From assembly GCF_038066635.1 (NCBI RefSeq), contig NZ_JBBUTI010000005.1, positions 326,618-390,617 on the forward strand: a stretch of DNA of 64,000 nucleotides, in the 5' to 3' direction. Numbering within the stretch: position 1 is the first letter of the stretch; each line of letters opens with the position of its first letter. This DNA comes from Ideonella margarita. GTDB lineage: Bacteria > Pseudomonadota > Gammaproteobacteria > Burkholderiales > Burkholderiaceae_C. A program made the position numbers and the translations under genes. The notes under the pieces were generated by a model. The model did not search any database, had not been told where the DNA came from, and saw only the letters and a program-made list of their open reading frames with translations. Of the stretch, positions 36,464-43,732 are shown in pieces.

Positions 36464-37417
36464 TTGAGCACGGCCCTTGACACCCTCAGCGTGCCGCGCG
36501 AAAGCCTGCGGCCGCCCAGTGCGGACCAGCCTCGCTTCGGCCTGCTGATGTCGCTGATGGCGCACGCCGGCCTGGTGACGGCGCTGACGCTGGGCGTGCA
36601 ATGGCGAACCGAAGAGCCCGCTGGCGTGGAGGCCGAACTCTGGGCCGCCACGCCGGAACTGGCCGCGCCGCGCACCGAAGCGCCGCCTGTTGAGCAGCCC
36701 GCGGTCGAGCCGCCCCCGCCCCCGCCTCCGCCGCCAGTAGCAGAACGCAAGCCGACGCCGCCACCGCCGCCGCCCGCAGTGGAGGAGCGCGAAGCCCAGA
36801 TCGCCATCGAGAAGGCTGAAAAGGCCAAGCTCGAGAAGAAGCGCCAGGAAGAAGAGCGCCAGGCCGCCGAGAAGAAGAAGGCCCAGGACGACGCGCGCAA
36901 GAAGAAGGAAGAGGCACAAAAGCGGGAGCACGAACGCGAACGCGACGAGCAGGACCGCAAGTTGAAGGCCGAGAAGGCGGACAAGGCCCAAAAAGCCGAC
37001 AAGGAGCGCCGCGACAAGCTGGCCGCCGAGAAGGCTGACCAGGCCGCCAAGGCGGCGCGGGAAGACCAGATCCGCCGCATGAACGCCCAGTTGGGTGGTG
37101 GCACCGGTGCGCCAGGCAGCACGGGCACGGCCGCGCGCGACGCTGGCCCCTCCGCCGGTTATGCCGGCCGCATCAAGGCCCGCATCAAGCCGAACATCGT
37201 GCTGACCGACGACATCGTTGGCAACCCGATCGCCGAAGTGGAAGTGCGGCTGGCCGCCGACGGCACCATCATCGGCCGCAAGATCTCCAAGACCAGCGGC
37301 TCCAAGGCCTGGGACGACACGGTGCTGCGCGCGATCGACCGCACCGCCATCCTGCCGCGCGACACCAACGGCAAGGTCGAACCGGTGATGCTGATCAGCT
37401 TCAAGCCCGTCGAGTAA
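36464..37417 (+). CDS. tolA: Tol-Pal system protein TolA
   Basis: About 317 aa. An N-terminal anchor helix (about residues 28-45) is followed by a polyproline stretch (36714-36780), a long charged Lys/Glu/Ala coiled coil (about 110-220), and a C-terminal TolA/TonB-like domain (YAGRIKARIKPNIVL to VMLISFKPVE). No ATG fits; the TTG at 36464 just after tolR is the best start, so the N-terminus is uncertain. tolB and pal, which usually follow, are absent here; the gene ends in a 17-base convergent overlap with the DoxX gene. Confidence 0.92.
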   Translation: MSTALDTLSVPRESLRPPSADQPRFGLLMSLMAHAGLVTALTLGVQWRTEEPAGVEAELWAATPELAAPRTEAPPVEQPAVEPPPPPPPPPVAERKPTPPPPPPAVEEREAQIAIEKAEKAKLEKKRQEEERQAAEKKKAQDDARKKKEEAQKREHERERDEQDRKLKAEKADKAQKADKERRDKLAAEKADQAAKAAREDQIRRMNAQLGGGTGAPGSTGTAARDAGPSAGYAGRIKARIKPNIVLTDDIVGNPIAEVEVRLAADGTIIGRKISKTSGSKAWDDTVLRAIDRTAILPRDTNGKVEPVMLISFKPVE

Positions 37418-37874
37418 AACCGCGGGCTGCCAGCCAGGCGTCCGCCGACCACTGGCCCGGCCCCCAGAGCAGCAGCGCCAGCAGCAGGCTGCCCCAGAAC
37501 TGGTGCTGCTGCAGCGCGGCCGGCGCGATGTCAGCCAGGCTGAGCACGGCGACGATGTTCAGCACGCTCAGGCCCAAGGCACCAAAGCGCCCAAACAAGC
37601 CGAGCACCAGCAGCACCGGCAACACCAGCTCGCCGGCGGTGCCGGCCCAGGCGGCCAGCTCGGGCGGCAGCAGCGGCACCTGGTACTCAGACTCGAACAA
37701 GGCCAGCGTGGTGTCCCAATCGCGCAGCTTGGTCAGGCCAGAGGCAAAAAACACCTGCGCCACATACAGGCGCGCCGCCAGTTGCGCCAATGGCTGCAGG
37801 GCATCCAGGCGCTCGTGGCACCAATGCACCAGCTCATCAAAGCGGGTACGTGTCGTCGCGATCAAAGCCATCAT
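37401..37874 (-). CDS. DoxX-family membrane protein of the bufferin operon
   Basis: 157 aa with about four hydrophobic helices (LYVAQVFFASGLTKL, LVLPVLLVLGLFGRFG, LSVLNIVAVLSLAD, FWGSLLLALLLWGPG). The DoxX signature FFASGLTKLRDWD is present. It is last gene of the DUF2282-DUF692-DUF2063-DoxX set, where it corresponds to the fourth member (BufD/HvfD/GigT in described operons). An electron-transfer or membrane-redox role is suspected in the literature. The start at 37874 has GGAG six bases upstream; 37880 is also possible. Confidence 0.8.
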   Translation of the reverse strand: MMALIATTRTRFDELVHWCHERLDALQPLAQLAARLYVAQVFFASGLTKLRDWDTTLALFESEYQVPLLPPELAAWAGTAGELVLPVLLVLGLFGRFGALGLSVLNIVAVLSLADIAPAALQQHQFWGSLLLALLLWGPGQWSADAWLAARGFTRRA

Positions 37875-37896
37875 GGCCATCTCCAGATTTGTGTTT

Positions 37897-38760
37897 TCAG
37901 AGGGTCTCGGGCGCATTGCCGAGGCTGACCTGAACCAGCCAACCCGATTGCACGGCACGCACCAACCAGCCTTCGAATGACAACGGTGGTGATTCGGCGG
38001 CCGCGAATTCCAGGGCCGGCCCCAAGGCCTGGCCCTGCAGCAGTGATTGGGTAAAGCTGGCCTCTGGCGGTGTCAAAGGCTCAACAGCCACCCGCCAGCC
38101 GTCGCGCACCACCAGCACCGGCTCGGCATGGCCTTGCTGCAGCGCCTCGCGCAGGGCCGCAAACGCCGGTGCGCGCTCGGTATGGCCCTCTGGCCATTGG
38201 TGGGCGGTCCAGATCAGGCGCAAAGGCCAGGGGCTGATCAGCACGGCGCTGCCCGGTTGCAGATGCAGCAGCGCCTGCCCGGCCTCCGGGCTGGCCAGCA
38301 GCGCCAGCGTGTCGGGTTGAGGGGACGCATCCACCGCACGGCTGGCCTGGTGCACCAGCCATTCCAGCTCGGCCGTGCTGGCCAGCCACGGGCCGGCCTC
38401 CACCACCTCAGTTTGCTGGCTCAACCACGCGGGCAGCGCTTCGCCCCAGCAGGCAAGGTCACCACGCACCGGCGGCGCGTCGCGCCAGAACTGCCGGGCG
38501 AGTGCGGCAAAGTCCGCTTCACCCAGCATTTGCTGCACCACCGGAAAGACGCTGCCCAAGGCGCGCGGTGCCAGCGCCAGCGCATTGCGCCGGTAACCCT
38601 TCAGTCCCTCGTCGGGGGCCGCATCACCGCGCTGGCCAGGCCACGGGGTTATCTGGGCCACCAAGGCCTGCGGTTCAGCTTCGGCCCGAATGGCCTGCAA
38701 CAAGGTCTGCTGCCGCAGGGCCTCGGCGCGCAGCGCTTCGTCCGTAAGTGGGGGTGTCAT
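37897..38760 (-). CDS. bufC: DUF2063 protein, partner of the MNIO enzyme (BufC/HvfC-like)
   Basis: 287 aa. The N-terminal domain has RRNALALAPRALGSVFPVVQQMLGEADFAALARQFWRDAPP, the DUF2063 hallmark, and a C-terminal domain follows. In RiPP systems with DUF692 enzymes this protein recognises the precursor leader and hands it to the enzyme; the old label putative DNA-binding is misleading. Its ATG overlaps the DUF692 stop (ATGA), so translation is coupled. Confidence 0.85.
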   Translation of the reverse strand: MTPPLTDEALRAEALRQQTLLQAIRAEAEPQALVAQITPWPGQRGDAAPDEGLKGYRRNALALAPRALGSVFPVVQQMLGEADFAALARQFWRDAPPVRGDLACWGEALPAWLSQQTEVVEAGPWLASTAELEWLVHQASRAVDASPQPDTLALLASPEAGQALLHLQPGSAVLISPWPLRLIWTAHQWPEGHTERAPAFAALREALQQGHAEPVLVVRDGWRVAVEPLTPPEASFTQSLLQGQALGPALEFAAAESPPLSFEGWLVRAVQSGWLVQVSLGNAPETL

Positions 38761-39680
38761 GCCAACACCCCTTGTGAAAGCACGCGCTGCTGGATGCGCG
38801 CCGCCTGGGCGGCCTCCCCCAGCAACACATCAAACGACGGGATGTCGGTGTCCCATTCCACCAGCGTGGGTATGGGCCGACCCAGGCGGCGAACCGCATG
38901 CTCGTACACCTGCCACACCTCGTCGCGCACCAGCGAGCCGTGGTCGTCAATCACCAGCGGCCCTTCGTCATTGAAGCCCGCGAGGTGGACCTCACCAACG
39001 GTCGACACATCCAGCTCATCGATCCAGGCACAGGCGGCGCGCACCGGTTCACTCACGCCGCCGTTCAGGGCATTCACGACCAGGTTGTTCACGTCGAGCA
39101 GCACGCCGCAGCCGGCCTGCCGGCATATGGCGTTGAAGAAGGCAGGCTCGGTCATGTCCTGCTCCGCCCAGCGCACACAGGCAGACAAATGCTCGATCAA
39201 CAAAGGGCGCTTGAGGCGCTCCTGCACCTGCTGCACATGGCGCACCATCAGCCCGAGCGAGGCTTGGGTGAAGGCCACCGGCAGCAAGTCACTGCCATGC
39301 ACTGGCACCGCGTGCCCGGGCAGCTGTGCGCGGGCGAAACAGGCGTGGTCAGACACCCGCACGGGGCCAACCCGCGCCACCAGTGCCGCCAGCTGATCGA
39401 GATGCCAGGCATCCAGGCCGCAGGCACTGCCCAGGGCCAAACAGACACCGTGCAGGCTGATCGGATAGCGCTCGGCAGCCAACTCCAGCGCGGCCAGGGC
39501 CGCACCGCCGGGCGCAAAGAAGTTCTCGCTGTGCACTTCGATGAAACCCAGCGCCGGCCGCTGCGCCAGCAAGGCCCGCTCATGCGGTTGGCGCCAGCCC
39601 ACGCCCACCGAAGCCATGTCGGCCGCGTCTGGCAGCGCATGCACGGGCACGGCGGCGGGTGACGAGGTTGATGACAACAT
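38757..39680 (-). CDS. bufB: DUF692 multinuclear iron oxidative enzyme (BufB/HvfB-like)
   Basis: 307 aa TIM barrel of the MNIO family that modifies cysteines in RiPP precursors. Metal-ligand-rich motifs are in order: VGVGWRQPHE, FIEVHSENFF, SLHGVCLALG, VSDHACFA, LIEHLSACVRW, LLDVNNLVVNA, EVHLAGFND, DDHGSLV and LVEWDTDIPS. All expected His, Asp and Glu positions appear intact. The ATG at 39680 is used; a TTG at 39710 is in frame. It lies 46 bases after the precursor gene. Confidence 0.9.
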   Translation of the reverse strand: MLSSTSSPAAVPVHALPDAADMASVGVGWRQPHERALLAQRPALGFIEVHSENFFAPGGAALAALELAAERYPISLHGVCLALGSACGLDAWHLDQLAALVARVGPVRVSDHACFARAQLPGHAVPVHGSDLLPVAFTQASLGLMVRHVQQVQERLKRPLLIEHLSACVRWAEQDMTEPAFFNAICRQAGCGVLLDVNNLVVNALNGGVSEPVRAACAWIDELDVSTVGEVHLAGFNDEGPLVIDDHGSLVRDEVWQVYEHAVRRLGRPIPTLVEWDTDIPSFDVLLGEAAQAARIQQRVLSQGVLA

Positions 39681-39726
39681 GGGCGTGGCGCTGGTCAGGG
39701 GCAAGGGCAAGGGCAGGGTCAGACAG

Positions 39727-40002
39727 TCACTTCTTCATGGCCATCTTGGCTTCATCAGCCGTCATGCCCTTCATGTCCTTGCAGGTACCCTTCGGGACGA
39801 ACTTCCATTCGCCGGGTTCGTTGTCGCCCTTGGCCTGGCCGGCGCACGAGTGGCTGCCGCTCAGGTTGGCGCAATCGTTCTGACCGGCCTTGGCGATGCC
39901 GAAGCACTTCTCCTTGGCCTTGTCCTGCGCGCTGGCGCCTGAGGCCATGCCCAGTGCCAGAACGGCGGCCAGAGCGGAAGAGATCATGAGTTGCTGAGAC
40001 AT
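39727..40002 (-). CDS. bufA: DUF2282 bufferin-type RiPP precursor
   Basis: 91 aa. Signal peptide (residues 1-25, cleavage after ASA) and a 66-aa mature peptide with four cysteines: C33 (EKCFG), C44 (NDCAN), C53 (HSCAG) and C74 (GTCKD). This spacing and the wording KAKEKCFGIAKAGQNDCA match the DUF2282 family. In bufferins the core cysteines are converted by the DUF692 enzyme to a copper-binding heterocycle. A good AAGGAG site lies six bases before the ATG. First gene of the operon, with a leader of about 100 bases from a predicted ECF promoter. Confidence 0.88.
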   Translation of the reverse strand: MSQQLMISSALAAVLALGMASGASAQDKAKEKCFGIAKAGQNDCANLSGSHSCAGQAKGDNEPGEWKFVPKGTCKDMKGMTADEAKMAMKK

Positions 40003-40102
40003 GGTGTGCTCCTTGAAGCGGTTTCAAACAGGTGGGATCAGCAGCGCGGCGGCCGGTTGGCTGCCACATCAGTTGGCCACATCGGGCGGCCACGAAGAGT
40101 CA

Positions 40103-40128
40103 GTCGACCGGCGATCGAATTCCTTACA
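40103..40128 (-). promoter_or_regulatory. Candidate ECF-sigma promoter for the bufferin operon
   Basis: On the minus strand the divergent gap reads GTAAGG (plus 40122-40127), a 15-base spacer, then CGAC (plus 40103-40106), within GTCGACTGA. This layout resembles ECF promoters with a GTAA-type -35. It faces the DUF2282 gene and lies opposite a divergent ECF sigma gene. Only one site can be inspected, so the match is tentative. Confidence 0.35.
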
Positions 40129-40161
40129 CTGCCACCCAATTCCATCACTTTCCGCCCTTTC

Positions 40162-40728
40162 ATGAGCAACTTTCACCGCGATGTGGAGCAGCTGAGGCCG
40201 CAGCTGATGCGCTACGCGCGCAGCCAGTTGCGCAACGATGCCTGGGCGGAAGACGCGGTGTCGGAGACCCTGCTGGCCGCCATCGAGAAGCCGCAAACCT
40301 TCGCCGGCGGCTCACAGCTGAAGACCTGGCTCATCGGGATCCTCAAGCACAAGCTGGTGGATCAGCTGCGCCGCCACCGCCGTGAAGCCACGGTGCTGAG
40401 CGCCGATGACGACTGCGACCTCGACGGCCTGCTGTTTGATGACACCGGTCACTGGCGCGAAAGCCCGGTGGAGTGGGACGAGCAACCCGAGCGCCGGCTT
40501 GGACAGCAGCAATTCATGGCGGTGCTCGATGCCTGCGTCGAGCAACTGCCCGCAACTCAAGGGCGCGTTTTCATGATGCGTGAGTGGCTGGAACTGGACA
40601 CCGACGAAATCTGCAAGGAATTGGCCATCAGCTCGACCAACCTGTGGGTGCTGCTGCACCGTGCCCGACTGCGGCTGCGTGATTGCCTGCAGACCCATTG
40701 GTTCGGCACCGAGGGAGTCCGTCCATGA
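40162..40728 (+). CDS. ECF-type RNA polymerase sigma factor
   Basis: 188 aa with only sigma-2 and sigma-4 regions. Region 2 (about 8-75): LMRYARSQLRNDAWAEDAVSETLL, LKTWLIGILKHKLVDQLRRHR. Region 4 (about 120-180): LPATQGRVFMMREWLELDTDEICKELAISSTNLWVLLHRARLRLRDCL. The next gene overlaps its stop (ATGA) and looks like its anti-sigma. Divergence from the bufferin operon suggests it controls that operon; in Caulobacter and Cupriavidus such operons are ECF-regulated, from memory. Confidence 0.88.
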   Translation: MSNFHRDVEQLRPQLMRYARSQLRNDAWAEDAVSETLLAAIEKPQTFAGGSQLKTWLIGILKHKLVDQLRRHRREATVLSADDDCDLDGLLFDDTGHWRESPVEWDEQPERRLGQQQFMAVLDACVEQLPATQGRVFMMREWLELDTDEICKELAISSTNLWVLLHRARLRLRDCLQTHWFGTEGVRP

Positions 40729-40946
40729 GCTTGAACCTGATGTTGAACTGCCGCCAAGCCACCGCCCTGGTGTTGAAAGCCGAAGACCGCAGCCTGGAAT
40801 GGCCGGAGCGCCTGCGCCTGCGTCTTCACTTGATGATGTGCACGCCCTGCCCGCGTTTCGTGCGGCAGGTGAAGCTGATGCGCGGCGCCGTTGGCCAGTG
40901 GCGCCAGTACGTCGACGAGGACCGGCCTGACGATCTGGGCCGCTAA
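40725..40946 (+). CDS. Small zinc-finger anti-sigma factor candidate
   Basis: 73 aa. It has the pattern NCRQAT, LHLMMCTPCPRFVRQ, i.e. Cys8 plus the His-x3-Cys-x2-Cys group of zf-HC2 anti-sigma domains, with no membrane helix. Overlap with the sigma gene implies coupled expression. A soluble zinc- or thiol-sensing anti-sigma fits, for example one released by copper or oxidative stress; this is inference. Confidence 0.75.
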   Translation: MSLNLMLNCRQATALVLKAEDRSLEWPERLRLRLHLMMCTPCPRFVRQVKLMRGAVGQWRQYVDEDRPDDLGR

Positions 40947-41044
40947 AGCGCGGCTTTTCCCGCCGCTGCGCTCAAAACCCGCCACTACGATCGGCCCCAC
41001 GTCCATGCCCGCCTTGTTGGTGGGCAGACGCTCAGTTGCCGATC

Positions 41045-43576
41045 ATGACGGACCTTTCCCAACCCGCACTCAGCCTGGTTCCCGCCGACGCCGACGCCGC
41101 ACGCCGCCAGGGCCCTGCAGCCACGCCGCCGTTCGCCTGGCCGACACCGCCCTACGCGGGCTATGCGGCGGCGGAACCCCAGATGGATGCGGAAGCCTGC
41201 GACATCGTCGGCCAGAACGGCAAGACGATCCGAGGTCGGCTCACCTTCTTCGACCCCGGCCAGGGCGTGCTGCATGTGCAGGTGCCGCCGGCGCGCACCA
41301 CCGTGCCGCTGCGCCTGTCGCAGTTCCGCTGCGTCACACTCACCCGCCCGATTGCTGCGGTGCACGCGTCCAAGGCCAGCCCCGAAGACCCGCTGCTCGC
41401 CTTCCACCCCAGCGTCGACTACCGCGTCGTGCTGAAGGACGCCGGCGAGCTGACCGGCGAAACCATCGGCCATGTTGAAACCCAGCTCGGCCTGTTCCTG
41501 TTCCCGCCGATGGACACACGTGGCACGGTGGAGCGGCTGTTCGTGCCGCGCACCGCGTACGAACGGTTCGAGATCGGCCCCAAGCTGGGCGACGTGCTCA
41601 TCCAGGCCAACACCGCCACACCGGCCCAGATTGCTGCGGCGCTGGCCGAACAACGTGACATGCGGCAGCAACGCGTCGGTGATGTGCTGCTCAGCAGCAA
41701 GATCGTCAGCCCCGACCAGATGGCCTCGGCCCTGGCAGCCCAGGCGCGCATGCCCATGGTGCGCATCGGCGAAGCCCTGATCGCACTGGGCTACATCAGC
41801 CAGCAGCAGCTTGATGAAGCGCTGGTGTCGCAGAAGGCCAATCGCAGCGTGCCGCTGGGTGAGTTGCTGGTGCGCAGCGGCCGCGTTCAACGCGAAGACC
41901 TGCGCACGGCCCTGGCCCGCAAGATGGGCTATCCGGTGGCCGACTTGCTGAGTTACCCGATCGAGACCGAGGCCCTCAAGCGTCTGCCGGCATCAGCCGC
42001 TCGCCGGCTGGGCGTGCTGCCCTTGCAGGTGCTGCAAGGCCGGCTGGTGATTGCGATGGACGACCCATCACGCCGCGACGTCATCGACGAAGTCGAGTTT
42101 CTCGCCCAGGGCAAGGTGCTGCCGGTGCTGCCGTCGAGCGACCAGCTGCCGCAAGCCATCTCCGACGCCTACAAGAAAGCCGGCCTGGAGGAGGCCCCCA
42201 ACACTGGTTTCGCCGAGGCCTCGGGCCTGCAGCAGCTGGAGGAAGGCACGGGCAAGCTGCTGGCGGATCTGGAAGAGCGCCACACCGCCGAGCGCGACGC
42301 CGGGGCGGACGAGAAGCCGATCGAGCAATCCGACAACGCCCTCGTCAAGCTCATCAACACGATGATCTTCGAGGGCCATGCGCAGGGCGTGTCCGACATC
42401 CACATCGAATGCCACCCCGGCCAGGAGAAGGTGCGCATCCGCTTCCGCCGCGACGGCATGCTGCGCCCCTACCTGGAATTGCCGCACACCTACCGCACCG
42501 CCCTGATCGCACGCCTGAAGATCATGTGCGACCTCGACATTTCCGAGAAGCGGCGGCCGCAGGACGGCAAGATCAACTTCGCCAAGTACGTGCCGTCATG
42601 CCCGATCGAGCTGCGCGTGGCCACCATCCCGACCAGCGCCGGCATGGAAGACGCCGTGATGCGGATCCTGGCCTCGGCCAAGCCGATTCCGCTGGACAGC
42701 CTCGGCATGTCGCCCCGCAACCTGAAAGCGCTGAAGGAGGCGGTGGAGCGCCCCTACGGCATGGTGCTGTGCGTCGGCCCGACCGGCTCGGGCAAGACCA
42801 CCACGCTGCACTCGGCGCTCAGCCACATCAACGTGCCGGAGCGCAAGATCTGGACGGCCGAGGACCCGGTTGAAATCACCCAACCCGGGCTGCGCCAGGT
42901 GCAGGTCAATCCGAAGATCGACTGGACCTTCGCCAAGGCCCTGCGCGCCTTCCTGCGGGCCGACCCGGACGTCATCATGGTGGGCGAAATCCGGGACGGT
43001 GAAACCGCCCGCATCGCCGTGGAATCGTCACTCACGGGCCACCTGGTGCTGTCGACCCTGCACACCAACAGCGCCGCCGAAACCGTGACCCGCCTGCTCG
43101 ACATGGGCATGGACCCCTTCAACTTCGCCGACTCGCTGCTGGCCGTGCTGGCGCAGCGGCTGGTGCGCCGCATCTGCTCGAACTGCCGGCAACACAGCCC
43201 GGCCAGCGAAGAGCGCCTGAGCGAGCTGATGGACGACTGGATGCATGCCTGGGGCAAGCGCGAAGACATTCCGAGCCGCAAGAGCGTGCGCGCCGAATGG
43301 CAGGAACGCTTTGCCGTGGACGGCCAGCTGATGAGCTGGCACAACGTCGGCTGCGACAAGTGCAGCCAGACCGGCGTGCGTGGCCGCGCGGGCATCCATG
43401 AGCTGCTGACCGTGTCGCGCACCCTGCGCCACATGATCCAGACCGGCGCCCGGGCCGACGACCTGCACCAGCAGGCCATGACCGAGGGCATGCGCACCCT
43501 GCGCCAGGACGGCATCGAGAAAGTGCTGCAAGGCATCACGACCATCGAGGAAGTGCGCGCCACCAGCAACGTCTAG
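41045..43576 (+). CDS. GspE/PilB-family secretion or pilus ATPase
   Basis: 843 aa. N-terminal region (about 45-165) with a beta-rich PilZ-like pattern (VGQNGKTIRGRLTFFDPGQG), then two MshEN/GspE_N-like modules (KLGDVLIQANTATPAQIAAAL; PLGELLVRSGRVQREDLRTAL). The C-terminal ATPase has Walker A GPTGSGKTTTLHS, Asp box and Walker B ADPDVIMVGEIRDGET, the His box LSTLHTNSAAET, and a four-cysteine zinc site (CSNC..CDKC). Such ATPases power T4P or type II secretion, and MshEN modules can bind cyclic di-GMP. It is isolated from other secretion genes. The ATG at 41045 is preferred to an upstream TTG. Confidence 0.85.
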   Translation: MTDLSQPALSLVPADADAARRQGPAATPPFAWPTPPYAGYAAAEPQMDAEACDIVGQNGKTIRGRLTFFDPGQGVLHVQVPPARTTVPLRLSQFRCVTLTRPIAAVHASKASPEDPLLAFHPSVDYRVVLKDAGELTGETIGHVETQLGLFLFPPMDTRGTVERLFVPRTAYERFEIGPKLGDVLIQANTATPAQIAAALAEQRDMRQQRVGDVLLSSKIVSPDQMASALAAQARMPMVRIGEALIALGYISQQQLDEALVSQKANRSVPLGELLVRSGRVQREDLRTALARKMGYPVADLLSYPIETEALKRLPASAARRLGVLPLQVLQGRLVIAMDDPSRRDVIDEVEFLAQGKVLPVLPSSDQLPQAISDAYKKAGLEEAPNTGFAEASGLQQLEEGTGKLLADLEERHTAERDAGADEKPIEQSDNALVKLINTMIFEGHAQGVSDIHIECHPGQEKVRIRFRRDGMLRPYLELPHTYRTALIARLKIMCDLDISEKRRPQDGKINFAKYVPSCPIELRVATIPTSAGMEDAVMRILASAKPIPLDSLGMSPRNLKALKEAVERPYGMVLCVGPTGSGKTTTLHSALSHINVPERKIWTAEDPVEITQPGLRQVQVNPKIDWTFAKALRAFLRADPDVIMVGEIRDGETARIAVESSLTGHLVLSTLHTNSAAETVTRLLDMGMDPFNFADSLLAVLAQRLVRRICSNCRQHSPASEERLSELMDDWMHAWGKREDIPSRKSVRAEWQERFAVDGQLMSWHNVGCDKCSQTGVRGRAGIHELLTVSRTLRHMIQTGARADDLHQQAMTEGMRTLRQDGIEKVLQGITTIEEVRATSNV

Positions 43577-43592
43577 CGCGGCACCCCGCGCA
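43577..43592 (+). terminator. Short hairpin after the GspE-like gene
   Basis: GCGCGG-CACC-CCGCGC directly after the stop codon, without a T run. The rest of the gap to 43732 holds no ORF that I can support. Confidence 0.3.
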
Positions 43593-43732
43593 GACACCTC
43601 CGCCCTGCCAGAAGGGATGGAAAGCAGCGATTGACCGCTGCCGCCGGGAACCCGTAAGGTCCGCCCTGTAGATTCCAGACCCATCTGGAGACAAGCAGCG
43701 CGGCCATGGCAGCCTGCATTTGGAGGTGGACC

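Noticed and set aside
35134..37128. 664-aa open frame on the minus strand
   Set aside because: Antisense to ybgC, tolQ, tolR and tolA; its Ser-rich repeats mirror the TolA coiled coil.
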